Source: Pseudo-nitzschia pungens (lineage: Eukaryota > Bacillariophyta > Bacillariophyceae > Bacillariales > Bacillariaceae). Taken from it: a stretch of 64,000 nucleotides of DNA. Location of the stretch: positions 1,860,001-1,924,000 of the forward strand of contig CM074763.1 of assembly GCA_037355855.1 (NCBI GenBank). Direction: 5' to 3'. This document shows, piece after piece, positions 1-10,735 of the stretch (position 1 is its first letter; each line of letters begins with the position of its first letter). Made by a program: the position numbers and the translations under genes. The notes beneath the pieces were generated by a model. The model was not told where the DNA came from. It saw nothing but the letters and a program-made list of their open reading frames with translations, and ran no database searches.

Positions 1-3000
1 TTTTGGATATCCTTGGCAGTAGTTTTCACCGAACCGACATCCATTTTAGATTGTTGGACACTTCCCAACGCAGATGCAGATTGTTTACTCAGGTTATTTG
101 CGATGAAGCTTGCCATCTTCATACTGTCATTGTCAGATTTTCTTGGTAACACTCGAGGTAGATTTTTGGAAGCGTTGTCTGGGTCAGGATTCACACGATC
201 AGTAGAATCACTTTCCTTTGGCACTGGTTTCTGCGATACAGACTTCACTGTTCTTCTCCCTCTCAACACCATGTTCATACCATCATCGTCAGTTTCAAAA
301 GTTATAGGTGGACTTTCTTGTGCTTTGAGCATTTGGGCAGCTACTTTCTGTGCAAGAAATAACCGTTTTTCCTTTGGACTTTGGTAAACGAATTGTGAGC
401 CATCGCTCATGAAATTTAACTTTTTTGCTTCCTTGTTGGAACAAACCGGAGCTACTTGCATCAGTTACTTTGGCTTTAGGACTGGTCGATGCATCCGACG
501 TTGAAGCAGGTGTCTCCTCAGCGGCTTTCACAAGCCTCGTTTTGGACGGTTCTACTTCGAATGACATACCATCATTCGCAGCTTGTGATGCCTTCGGACG
601 GGATACAACTTTCTTTTCTGTTGGATTGATAACCTTAGGAGTTGGTTCGCGTTTTGTGGAAGAATTAGAGATACTGGTATCTGCCTTGGGACTGGTTGAC
701 GCATCTGACGTTGAAGCCCGCGCCTCCTTCTCTGCGGCTTCAACAAGCCTGGTTTTGGATGGTTCAACATTGAATGACATACCATCATTCCCAACTCGTG
801 GCGTTTCGGGAGGGGATTCAGCTTTCTTTTCTGTTGGTTTGATGACTTTAGGAATCGGTTCTCGTGGTTTGGAAGAGTCGACTTTAAATGAAATGGCATC
901 ACTGGTGTCTTGAAATGCCTTCCGAGGAGTTGCAAACCGTCGAGGAGATGGGTTACTGACGCTTATTTCAACGCCAATGCCACTATCTTCTCGTTTGATA
1001 GACTTTATATTTGCTTTAGGAATGTTGTCGCGGGAACGTGTGACCTTTGCAACCGGTGGAACTTCATCAACTGGTTTCCTCACAAGGTCAGGCGCTTTCT
1101 GTTTTTCTTTTTCAATCTCAGCCAGATGGGCTTCCTTGGCAAGTCTTATCGTCTCTGCCTCTTGTTGCGCGACGCGTGCTTCTTCGGCAAGTTTTCCCGC
1201 CAATCTATTTTCTTCTGCGACTCTTTCCTTCTCAGCTTCTGCGAGTCGGTTTTCCTCTGTCAGTTGAGCTTTCTTGGCCAACTCTGCCTCGTACTGAAGT
1301 CTAGCCTCTTCTTCACGCATTTGTTTTTCCGCTAATCGCATCTCTTCTGCAATTTTATCTTTGTCCTTCTGTCGTGCCTCTTCTTGGAGCCGTCTTTCTT
1401 CCGCCAATCGCATCTGTTTTGCAACTCTTGCTTTCTCCTTCTGCCGTGCCACTTCGGCTAGTCTTGACTGTTCTTTTGCCTCGTCCGACGGTGCCGCGGA
1501 AGTGCGCGCACGGAACATCGAACCGATCAAAGCGCCGGTACCCTGCACTAGTTTTTTGAATGGCTCAACTTTATTCTTTGGTGGTTGAGTTGTTCTCGCC
1601 TTAAACATCGTGCCTGCTTCCTCAGCATTTGGAGCCGGTCTTCGCCGGGCCTCGAACATCATACCGCTGTCGTCACTTTCGAACATTTTCGTTGATGAAT
1701 CTTCACTCTTTTCTGACATCTTGATTGTGCGCTTCGTTTGTTCTGTCGAAGGAGATTTCTTTTCTTCGGATGAAACGTCACTAGTTTTGCTTTCGGGTAT
1801 GGTTGCAGAGGGTTTTTCTTTCTGCTCCTTCATGTCACTCCGCTGTACTTGTTTCGTTGGAGGTGATTTCTTGGCTTTAGATACTACATCACTACGTTCA
1901 AGTTCCTCAGAGGGTTGTACTTCTTTCTTGTCAGGGATGTCAATTTGTTGGTCTTCTTCCGATGAAATTGGCTTGGTTTCAAAAGCGACCCCAGAAATCT
2001 TGGACCGAGAATTTGTTTCCTTTGGTTTTGCACGTGGTTCGCCTTGGAGAACTTGTTTCTTTTTCGCCCGTTCTTTCTCCGGTGTTGCCGATGTTGGTGT
2101 TGGTCTTGATAAGTCTGTTGATACAGCATCAACGACAGTCTCAGGAGTCGGTTGAGCCTGAGTGGACGTTTCAAACTCCTTTCTTGGGAACATTGCCGTC
2201 GACGGAGGGGATATCTCCTTTTCAGATATTTCACTACGAAACATGGTTCTTGAAGGAGGTGGCTTCTTTGTTTCAGAAGCTTCATCGCTTCGGAACATGG
2301 TCCTGGAAGGAGGTGGCTTCTCAACTTCGGGTTTCTCGTCGCTCCGGAACATGGTGTACGTGGCTCTTGTAGGCTTCTCTTCTTTTGGTTCTTTCTGTCG
2401 AAACATTGTCCTACTGGACGGAAGAGGTTTTTCTGTTTCGGGTACTCTACTTTGAAACATCGTTCGGGAAGGAGGTGGGGTCTCCTTGGTGGGTGTCATG
2501 CTTTTGAACATGGTCCTGGACGGGGGAGGTACGTCCCTCTTGGGTGCTGAACTTCGAAACATTGTCGTTGCTGAAGGAGGGACGATTCGCGTTTTCGATG
2601 GGGCGATTGTGGCTCGAGGTGTTGTTTCAAACGATGTGTCGGTAGAAACTGCGCTTCTAACTGCCGTTGTCTTCGTGTAGGGAGGGGCAGCTCCCTTCGT
2701 TTTCGCTTCTTCTTCTTCTTCTTCCTGCTGTGGCAAAGGTGTTGATGTTGATGCTTTTGAAATGACTCCTGGCTGCGCCTGCTTCTCTCCCTCTGGTTGA
2801 ATCTTTTTCATTCGCTGCGTGGGTGGGGTTTTTGATGCCTCACCTTCTGCTAAAGCAGCTTCAAACATCGACCCCGAGGCAACTTCGTACTCCTGCTGTG
2901 GCGGAGGCGTGGTTGGTTTTGGTGGCCCCTTTTGTTTCTTTTCTATCTCCTCCTCGGACGATGGAATGGTTGCTTCTGGAATTGGCTTGGTTGCTCTCGA

Positions 3001-5749
3001 CACGACCCGTGGCTGCACGTTTTGGGTCTCCTCCTGCAGCGCGGAAGTCGCCGCTTTCTGTGCTACCTCCGGCGGACGTTGTTTGTTTTCCTGATTCTTC
3101 TGGGGCGGAGACACGGACGGCTTCTGTTGGGCTACGGCAGCGTTGAACATCAACCCCGGAGCGGCTTCGTACATCATTCCGTCGCTATCGTTTGCAAAGG
3201 TGGAGGGTGTTGGATCTTTCTTCTCCGCCATTTTCACTATGCGCTGTGTCTTGGTGGCATTGGACGGTACCGGTTTTGCCTCGAAGGACATGTCACTTAA
3301 TTCGCTCGGCCGAAAGGTTGAAGATGCTAGTTCTTTCTTTTCGGTCATTTGGACGATGCGTTGAAGTCGGGGAGGTGGTTCCGGACGAGTTTGTGGTATC
3401 ATCGCCTCGAACATGTTGCTGCCGACGATTTCATATTCGGAGGATGGGGCTATATCCTCTGTCTTGATGCTTTCGTTGATTTGTTCCATTGGAGGTGAGA
3501 CGATGGGCTGAATCTCCGATGTTGACTCGGTGTCGTTGCTTTTTGGTGGGGATGGAGCAGACTTGTTCTCATCAGTTGCTCGAACAATGCGACTCTTTTT
3601 GGGAAGCGAAATGTCAGCTTTGGCTTCAAAGGACATGTCACCGGTTTTGCTTTCAAATGTAGATGGAGTGTATTCCTTCTTCTGTTCCATTTCAACTATT
3701 CGTTTCTTTTTGGGAGGTGTGGTATCAGCTTTGGCTTCAAAGGACATGTCACCGATTTTGCTTTCAAATGTAGATGGAGTGTATTCTTTCTTCTGTTCCA
3801 TTTCAACTATTCGTTTCTTTTTGGGAGGTGTGGTATCAGCTTTGGCTTCAAAGGACATGTCACCGGTTTTGCTTTCAAATGTAGATGGAGTGTATTCCTT
3901 CTTCTGTTCCATTTCAACTATTCGTTTCTTTTTGGGAGGTGTGGTATCAGCTTTGGCTTCAAAGGACATGTCACCGGTTTTGCTTTCAAATGTAGATGGA
4001 GTGTATTCCTTCTTCTGTTCCATTTCAACTATTCGTTTCTTTTTGGGAGGTGTGGTATCAGCTTTGGCTTCAAAGGACATGTCACCGGTTTTGCTTTCAA
4101 ATGTAGATGGAGTGTATTCTTTCTTCTGCTCCATTTCAACTATTCGTTTCCTTTTGGGAGGTGTGGTATCAGCTTTGGCTTCAAAGGACATGTCACCGGT
4201 TTTGCTTTCAAATGTAGATGGAGTGTATTCTTTCTTCTGTTCCATTTCAACTATTCGTTTCTTTTTGGGAGGTGTGGTATCAGCTTTGGCTTCGAAGGAC
4301 ATGTCACCGGTTTTGCTTTCAAATGTAGATGGAGTGTATTCTTTCTTCTGTTCCATTTCAACTATTCGTTTCTTTTTGGGAGGTGTGGTATCAGCTTTGG
4401 CTTCAAAGGACATGTCACTGGTTTTGCTTTCAAATGTAGATGCAGCATATTCTTTCTTTTTTTCCATTTCGACTGCTTTTGTTTGTTCGGAAGGCCCCGG
4501 AATCTCGTTGTTTTGAACCGTAGAAGAAGAAACCGGTTCTTCGGGTTCAATCGGTTTCACGACCGCGTCGTTCTTTCGGCGCCTGGTAGTCTAGGGTAAT
4601 GCCGCTGCTACCATCTTCGGCAGAACTCGGAACCGTACGAGTCCTGGAACATGGACGAACCCTGCGCCGGCTTTGGTTTTGGGGGAGGTTGCTGCTGCTG
4701 CTGCTGCTGTTCTTCCATTTGAACGATGCGCTTGCTGGTGAGCTCTTCGAGCTTGGCCTCGAAGGACATGCGCTGGCTCGTGAGCTTGTCGAGCTTGGCA
4801 TCGAGCTTGGCCTCGAAGGACATGTCACTTAGATCGCTCTGTCGAAAGGTTGACGGAGCGGGTTCGGTCGCCAGCGGCATCTGGACCACGCGCTGTTTTT
4901 TGGTTTTTGGCGCAAAAAGTGTCGGCTTGGCCTCAAAGGACATGTCGTCGGCGAGCGCACTCGATTGAAACGTCGAGGGCGTCGAGGGTGGCGGCAAAGG
5001 GGAAGATTCCTCCTTCACGGCTCGTTTCGGACGAGGAGGAATCGGCGTCACCGTCTCGAAGGAAATATCGTCCCTCCGACTGGCCCGGAACATGCCCCTG
5101 CCGTTCGACGGTGACGATTGCGACTGGGGCATCTTTGACGATATTGATTGTTGTTGTTGGTATGGAACGAGTCGTGTCTTAGGTGGCGGGACGAGAGGGG
5201 ACTCGTTTGCGAACCAAGCGATGGCTGGACGTCTCCATTGATCAGTGATCGGCTCTCGGTGCCCATCGATAGGGGATCGTTCACCCGAATGCCCGGGGGA
5301 GACCGTGCCGCGGCCGCGATCGCCGCGTCTAAATCGTCCAGAGTAACACCTTCGACAGAGCCCGCCGTTGGGTTCTCCTCCTGGGCAGAGGGTTCGGGGA
5401 CGTCGTCTTTGTCGTCGTCGCCATCCTCCGATGGCAACTCAATGTCGATGATCGGTGGGGGTTGCTGCGGCGGTTCGTCGCCTCCATTGTTGGGCGTTGC
5501 CGACAACTGCAACGATAGGTCGTGGTTCTGGAAGTGGCAGAATCCGGAGCCCTCTCCATTCAGCTGCAGATGTTGGCATGCCTTGCTTTCGGGACCTGAA
5601 TGTCGAGAAATCCGAGCATTGGAATGGAATGCGTGCGCCGTTCGAATGTCTCCCCCTCTCGCAACAAGCAGCAGCAAGGTCGGCACCATTGCTGCTATTG
5701 TTGGCGTGACAACCGCTTTCACGGCAGGACGACGGGAGGGACCCTTCAT
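1..5749 (-). CDS. Plastid-targeted multivalent repeat protein (3' end beyond left edge)
   Basis: A very large, mostly disordered protein of unknown function. The start chosen is the ATG at 5749, because it begins a signal peptide (MKGPSRRPAVKAVV, then a hydrophobic run) ending in THA before a Phe (HAF), the diatom plastid-import pattern. Reading frames then change three times, and each change is explained by a short GT-AG intron (5178-5230, 4583-4638, 420-468). The body holds more than 30 copies of a loose motif, M-[SFM]-F-[ERKQ]-[AS] (DMSFEAK, RTMFRS, GMMFEA), spaced by basic Pro-rich linkers (PPKKKRIVEM). Eight of these copies form a 37-residue tandem array. A charged coiled coil (RLAEEARQ type) lies at about 1080-1480. 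The last frame is still open at base 1, so the C-terminus is missing. The layout recalls scaffold or linker proteins, but no homology is visible. The exons are well supported as coding; the function is unknown. Confidence 0.7.
420..468 (-). other. Inferred short intron (49 nt)
   Basis: On the minus strand the frame running through 469-4582 would stop at 295. Removing GTAACT...AAAAAAG (468 down to 420) joins it to a frame that stays open to base 1 and resumes the protein's style (MSDGSQFVYQ, later TFETDDDGMNM). An alternative acceptor at 432 gives a 37-nt intron in the same frame. A single-base sequencing indel in the nearby A6 run is the rival explanation. Confidence 0.5.
3588..4478 (-). repeat. 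Eight tandem 111-bp coding repeats
   Basis: Eight head-to-tail copies of a 37-codon unit (KKEYTPSTFESK, GDMSFEAKADTT, PPKKKRIVEMEQ) lie inside the repeat protein. The inner copies differ at only a few bases and the outer two are the most diverged (AAST at one end, DISLPKKS at the other). This is what unequal crossing-over within an array produces. Confidence 0.95.
4583..4638 (-). other. Inferred short intron (56 nt)
   Basis: The upstream exon would hit TAG at about 4608 after the motif SSMFQDS. Splicing GTACGG (4638) to ACCAG (4583) gives SSMFQDS-RRKNDAVVKPIEPEE and enters the long downstream frame, which otherwise has no ATG near its beginning. The motif SMFQDS matches the SRTMFRS units elsewhere in the protein. 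Confidence 0.55.
5178..5230 (-). other. Inferred short intron (53 nt)
   Basis: The signal-peptide frame (5749 down to about 5231) must change by 2 mod 3 to enter the motif-repeat frame that includes MPQSQSSPSN. GTCCAG (5230) to CTAAG (5178) does so in phase 0 and yields LINGD-TRLVPYQQQQ. The donor is weak, so the exact ends are uncertain, but some frame change here is required. Confidence 0.4.
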
Positions 5750-7136
5750 CGTTGCGTTGCTGCACTTTTGCTTCCACCCCTCTCCACAAACAAGTCTCAA
5801 GGTTTTCTTTCCGCCGATCCGAGGTGGAGCTTTTGTGATAGGCCAGAAGGGATCAAAGTTCTCTTATCACCGTTCAACCGATTGACAGGGATGTTTCCGT
5901 TTCGATTAGCTTTTTGTGGATACCGGTACAATCGAAGCAGATGCAATACTGTAAGAGAAAAACACCAATAATGAGATTGTAACGACTGGATGCCAAAAGA
6001 TGTTGGAAACGAAGGTAATGGTATTGGTATCAAGGGAGCACTTCTGGCTTCCGATATTTTATTTATCTTGGAGTTCTTGATGATGGCTTCAATTTTTTGA
6101 TTGCTATTTTTTTATACTTACAAAATTCCTATCAGCTGTCCCCCGGTTCTACATCCTCAACTACTAATTTGTACGGAAACCGGGGGACAGCTGATAGGAA
6201 TTCCTTAGTACCGTACCGTACAGACGTCTAAAATCAACAATCTTGGAGTTGAATGACGTTTTGATTGAGGATTTTTATTGGTCCAATCTTTTTCCGAAAG
6301 TACGTATTTACAGCAACACTGGTTGGATGGGCGCGCCGAGGCGGTAGGCGCCATAACTGTGTCACAATGATTAGGGTTAGCCTTATCCTTATGGAAGGAC
6401 AAAAAAATAAAGATAGATTTAAGAAATTTTGATTGAGATGATTGCTGAGTTTCAAGTTTTCATCGAAATCAAGAGTCAAAGGCTTCTTGTTTCTTGGTGC
6501 CTCACTGCCGGATTGGAGCTCTATTTAGAAGTGTTGGAAACTGATGGTGGAAACGTTGATGCTTCTATCACCACCACCCAGAGGAGAGCTTCCAACTCTG
6601 GAATGCTGTAAATGATAAAAAGTCAAAATAGAAAGCACACAACCACCCTGAACGTTTCTTTTTTTAATTTGAGTAACTTGTGTAGAATTCAAAATGATTC
6701 AAAACGAAGGTGTAGCAAGCACATAGATTCCTGTTAGATTGAATTCGGAATGCAGGATCTTTTCGGGAATGGGTCATGCCTGGACGGTTCTGTGGACCAT
6801 GTTATTAGAACTACGTTACTTTTCTATGTTGGACAATTCACAAACAAATTCCCTGGGCATCTTTAGTCTTGTGTCTGTTGCTAGAAGTTTCCACCGCACA
6901 TGAGATTAGACAATACTGTTATGAAACTTCATTTTTGTGCCTGTTTGATGTTGGCGCTCTTTGTGGTTCGGGACGAAAACCGATTTGCACTGCGTTTCTA
7001 GACAGCCGCTATGATACAAGGACACTCCAGACACAGACACAGACACAGACACACACATCATACTGACAGCGACACCAAAGATTTCGTTTGGATGGTTCGT
7101 GCAGGTTTTTGCTAACTCCCCACCTACGATGTATTG
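5750..7136. other. Intergenic region with one fold-back element
   Basis: No convincing gene is seen. The region holds the 5' flank of the repeat protein, the fold-back element at 6124-6202, A/T-rich DNA, and a short CAGACA microsatellite at about 7030-7057. The short open frames here lack codon bias or recognisable domains. Confidence 0.6.
6124..6202. repeat. Fold-back (MITE-like) element, copy 1
   Basis: A 25-nt arm beginning AATTCCTATCAGCTG (6124-6148) is repeated as a perfect inverted copy (6178-6202) around a 29-nt loop. A second copy in the opposite orientation is at 44862-44939. Similarity between the copies extends a few bases beyond both arms (TACAAAATT on one side, GAATTCC.TAGTAC on the other). 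A non-autonomous DNA transposon or a structured RNA are both possible; no coding capacity is present. Confidence 0.85.
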
Positions 7137-9437
7137 CTACTTCTTTGCGGTTGCCGCGGGCAACACGGGAGCGTACATGGGTTTCCCCAAGAAACTACTT
7201 CCGCGGTTGGTGTCAGTGTTGGTGCATCCGTCGTGCACCGCCAGCAGGGTGACCTCGTTCTTGTTGTTGAAGAAATGGACCGTCCGGCAGTGGTATCCGT
7301 GGCCCAGGACCATTGCCTGGATCGATTCGAGTTCGTCCCACGGAATTTCCGCCTGAAACTTGACGGTCACGATGGCGTGGGAAACCCACGAGTTGCCGCA
7401 CCAGTGGTCGAGGAGCTCGGAGATCTTGTCGGGGTAGGCAATAATGTCCGATACCATCCAAGTGTTGGGCAGTGGTTCCGGAAAAGTCCTGCCTGGCCAG
7501 TCGTTGTTGTTGTTGTCGTATTTGTTGCCGTCCGGATTGCTCCGGGCCCAGGGCGGGACGAACCGAAACGCGTCTCCCTGGACGAATTCGACCCCTTTGT
7601 CCCGCATCAACCCGGGGTCGAGGGGAGAACGATCCACGGCAACGACCTCGCAGCCCATTCGACGAAGGGCCCCCGTCCATCCCCCCGGACAGGCCCCCAG
7701 GTCGATCACCGGGTGTTCTCGACTTTCTTGCGAGGGTGGGGGCCGGTCTCCCAGGTACCAAAAGGCCTCGAGGAGCTTGCGGTAGGCCGAGGACGGAACA
7801 GTGCTCCCAGCAGAGGTTTCGTCGAGTTCCACCAGCGCGAGGCCGGAGGGAAGCTTCCAGTTGGGCCACGTCCAGGTGGGACCGGACGAGGACGACAACG
7901 GCCCCGCACTCGTGCTCCCGCACCGGGCCAGGCTGGCAACCGCGACCTCGGGTTCCAGCAACAAGACCTGGAGCACCCACCGGTCTCGCGGATTGCGATC
8001 GCCATTCGTGTTGGCATTGCCATCGCCCCGCGGATTCCGGGCCGCCTGGCACCGCTTCTGGAGCTGGGCCGCCACCTCGGCCCCGATCCGGTGGACCCGC
8101 CGGTACTGCGGCAGATTGGCCTCGGGCATGCCGCGTCCCATCTCCGGAACCAGGGCGTGGATCGCCAGGGATCCCCTCGGGGCCGTCATTAGCCCGGACG
8201 GGAGGATGCCGTCGGCGGTATTGATGGTGTCCAGGACCGAATTGGCCAGGCCCTTGATGCTCTCGGCGCGGACCACGGAACAGTCCGGCAGGACCTGGAG
8301 CGCGTAGGTCGGACGGAGGCTCGCAATCAATGCCGCCAGGGCAGGGTGGTTGTCGCGAAGGATGACCACCACCAGGCCCGGGTGGGGATTGGAGATCGAC
8401 ACGAGATCACGGTAGTTGTCCGGAATGCCGTGGGGATTCCCGTCCGTGTCGTACGAGGCATCGATCGATCGGCGGAGTTCCTGTCGCAGCGCTGATTCGT
8501 ACGTGTGCCGACAGGTAAAGTAGGTGGGGTGGGAATCGATGGGAGGCAGCGGGGGACGCTCTCGGACCGGTTGTGGTCGTCGTCGCTCTTGTTGTTGATG
8601 TTGCTGTTGCTGTTGCCGCGATCGCTCGCCCCTCCCGTGTGAGCGACGAGGAGTTTTGTTGTGCTGGTGCTTCTTTCGTCCGTCCGAGGAATACCGGTTT
8701 CGGCCGAGCTGGTTTGGTTCTCGTGTCCGTTGCGGTTGCGATCGGAAACGCGATTGCGATTGCGATTGGGAGCGTTCCGAATACGATTCGCGCCGGCGAT
8801 TTCGGTGTCGGGACCCATACTCCTCGCGGTCGTTTTCATAGTCGTAATCGTCGTTACCTTCGAAACGCTCCTCCTGTCTGAAATCATAGGTATTTCTTCC
8901 GTCGTTGGTGTTGATGTTGCGACGCCTTCTGCGGTTGTTGCGGTCTCCTCTGTTGGTGCCCGGATCTCGGTTGCTTCTGCTGCTGTAGCACTTGAAAATC
9001 GATCGTTCCGTGCTTCTGTCGATTCTCGATATTGTGAGTCGAGAAGCAATGGGATGCTGTCCGAGACCATCGTGCCATCGGTCGGCCACTCTTCCGGAAC
9101 CAAACCAATGATGGGTTCGTGAACGTATCCGCACCTGCGGTGCCCCCGGGATCCGAGATCGAGATCGAAGGGGCAACCATGCCACACCCGTTGTGGTCCT
9201 CAGAGCTCCGCAAAGCCCGAGCCCCCGCGCCGAGCAAAGGGAGACGGCGATGAATGCCATGTTCCTCAGCAGCAGCAAACCGGGGCCCGGGATCGAGGCA
9301 ACGCTTCGGCAGCGGGCAAGAATCGGAATCGTTGATGATGTCGTCGTTGTCGAGATTGTTGCAAGATGGTTGTGCCTTGCACTGGTGCTTTTGCTTGTCC
9401 TGGTGCTGTTGCTTCGGAGAGTTTTTGTGGCAGGCAT
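7137..9437 (-). CDS. RlmM/FtsJ-like RNA 2'-O-ribose methyltransferase
   Basis: Likely a SAM-dependent methyltransferase acting on rRNA. The C-terminal third has the Rossmann motif I (DLGACPGGWT), an acidic motif (VDRSPLDP), the motif-IV Asp in SDIIAYP, and the catalytic-type Lys in VTVKFQ, arranged as in bacterial RlmM (23S rRNA C2498 2'-O-methyltransferase) and related FtsJ proteins. Before it, YFTCRHTYESALRQELRR and the following segment resemble the RlmM N-terminal (THUMP-like) region. The first roughly 280 residues are low complexity (RNRNR, SQSQSQ, poly-Q). The start is uncertain: the ATG at 9437 gives 766 residues, while the ATG at 9263 (MAFIAVSLCSARG) would begin with a hydrophobic, organelle-signal-like segment. 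Location (plastid, mitochondrion or nucleus) is therefore open. Confidence 0.85.
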   Translation of the reverse strand: MPATKTLRSNSTRTSKSTSARHNHLATISTTTTSSTIPILARCRSVASIPGPGLLLLRNMAFIAVSLCSARGLGLCGALRTTTGVAWLPLRSRSRIPGAPQVRIRSRTHHWFGSGRVADRWHDGLGQHPIASRLTISRIDRSTERSIFKCYSSRSNRDPGTNRGDRNNRRRRRNINTNDGRNTYDFRQEERFEGNDDYDYENDREEYGSRHRNRRRESYSERSQSQSQSRFRSQPQRTREPNQLGRNRYSSDGRKKHQHNKTPRRSHGRGERSRQQQQQHQQQERRRPQPVRERPPLPPIDSHPTYFTCRHTYESALRQELRRSIDASYDTDGNPHGIPDNYRDLVSISNPHPGLVVVILRDNHPALAALIASLRPTYALQVLPDCSVVRAESIKGLANSVLDTINTADGILPSGLMTAPRGSLAIHALVPEMGRGMPEANLPQYRRVHRIGAEVAAQLQKRCQAARNPRGDGNANTNGDRNPRDRWVLQVLLLEPEVAVASLARCGSTSAGPLSSSSGPTWTWPNWKLPSGLALVELDETSAGSTVPSSAYRKLLEAFWYLGDRPPPSQESREHPVIDLGACPGGWTGALRRMGCEVVAVDRSPLDPGLMRDKGVEFVQGDAFRFVPPWARSNPDGNKYDNNNNDWPGRTFPEPLPNTWMVSDIIAYPDKISELLDHWCGNSWVSHAIVTVKFQAEIPWDELESIQAMVLGHGYHCRTVHFFNNKNEVTLLAVHDGCTNTDTNRGSSFLGKPMYAPVLPAATAKK

Positions 9438-10735
9438 GGTTGGTGTTGTTCCGCGACGTGACGGTGCCTTTCTTCTCTGTGAAACGACGGGAAGCTGTCA
9501 AACGGATGTGTCGGTAAGCGTCAGGTATCTCTAGGTTCTAGTGCTTCATTTTCGTGGGCGTGCTTCCTTCCTACCGGTAACCTTACGTTTTGGATGCTTT
9601 CGATCGAATTTTTTCAAGTGATGTTCGGATTTTCGATGGGCCCAGAAAGTTACCAACACGGTACGAACCTTTCAGAACGCTACATACCGTACCGGTATGC
9701 GTACGTAGGGGTTAATGCTAAGAAAAACAACTTGATCGGTTACCTACCATGCGCCGTACGAAGGACGTACGACTTATAGGAGGATGTCAAACATACTTTA
9801 ATGTGCTATGGTACGTATGTATATGATATGTTGTAAAGGTAAAATCTGCAATCCACGATTAGAATCCTGCCGGGTATCATCATTATTTCATGTACCGGTA
9901 CGAGTACTCGTACGTTATACCGGTACTACTAGCAGTATTGTTATGCCAATGAAACGGGATACCAAACCAACCATTCCAGCGGCTGCGCGATTGATTCGTG
10001 TCGATAGATTCTCATCATCATACAGTGTCGTACCCAATGGTATCCATCCTACGGAGCTTCCTACACGATTGATTCGAGGGGTCGTACGGCACAACGCACG
10101 ATGCAATATTCGGAACGACTCAGACACACAAGGTTACTCGTACCTACTGGACAATTCGTACCATACCGAAAATTAGCAGTACCATTACCGACGATAAGGT
10201 TACCGTACTTAGGTTGGGTAGTTTGTGCATACCAATCTTCGTTCACGATCCCCGACCCACATGAAGCAAGTATAGTAGATTGTGTAGAAGTCCTACTGAG
10301 CGAGGATTTCAAAATTCCCGATCGAACGGACGTTTCCTCACGTTCAAGGGAGTCGGTCAGTCGTGAAGTGGAATGATCCACAAACGATCATTGTTTATTG
10401 GCATTAATTTTTTTTACGTTTGCAAGTTATGAAGGAATGCAATCTAGCTTCGCATACCAGTTCTTTTAGTGTTTGATTGATTGTTGAAACAATCGGGTGG
10501 ACATCCGACATCTCTCGCTTCCAACCATCCCAACTCTGTCTCGACACTCGATACCAAAACCCCAACGATCCGTGCGGTGGTCCTACTCTCCAAAGCAATA
10601 AAGAACGGAGGTTCCATACCAGATTTTCAACCATAGCGAATCACCCGACGTCGATCGATTGAACCATCGCCTGCATAGAATCAACCTAAGCGACGCCACA
10701 CATACAGTGCCAAATATAGCGATCCAACAAGTACC
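9438..10735. other. Intergenic region, no gene seen
   Basis: Short open frames occur on both strands but none has a recognisable domain. The DNA is rich in ACCGGTA and GTACG strings and carries one GTAACCTTAC at 9577-9586. Confidence 0.55.

Noticed and set aside
3588..4478. Regular 111-bp repeats considered as a CRISPR-like array
   Set aside because: The units are contiguous, have no unique spacers and are all in frame in a coding sequence of a eukaryote.
3530..4516. Plus-strand 328-residue repetitive frame
   Set aside because: It is the antisense of the 111-bp repeat array; the minus-strand frame joins to a signal peptide and carries the coherent motif pattern.
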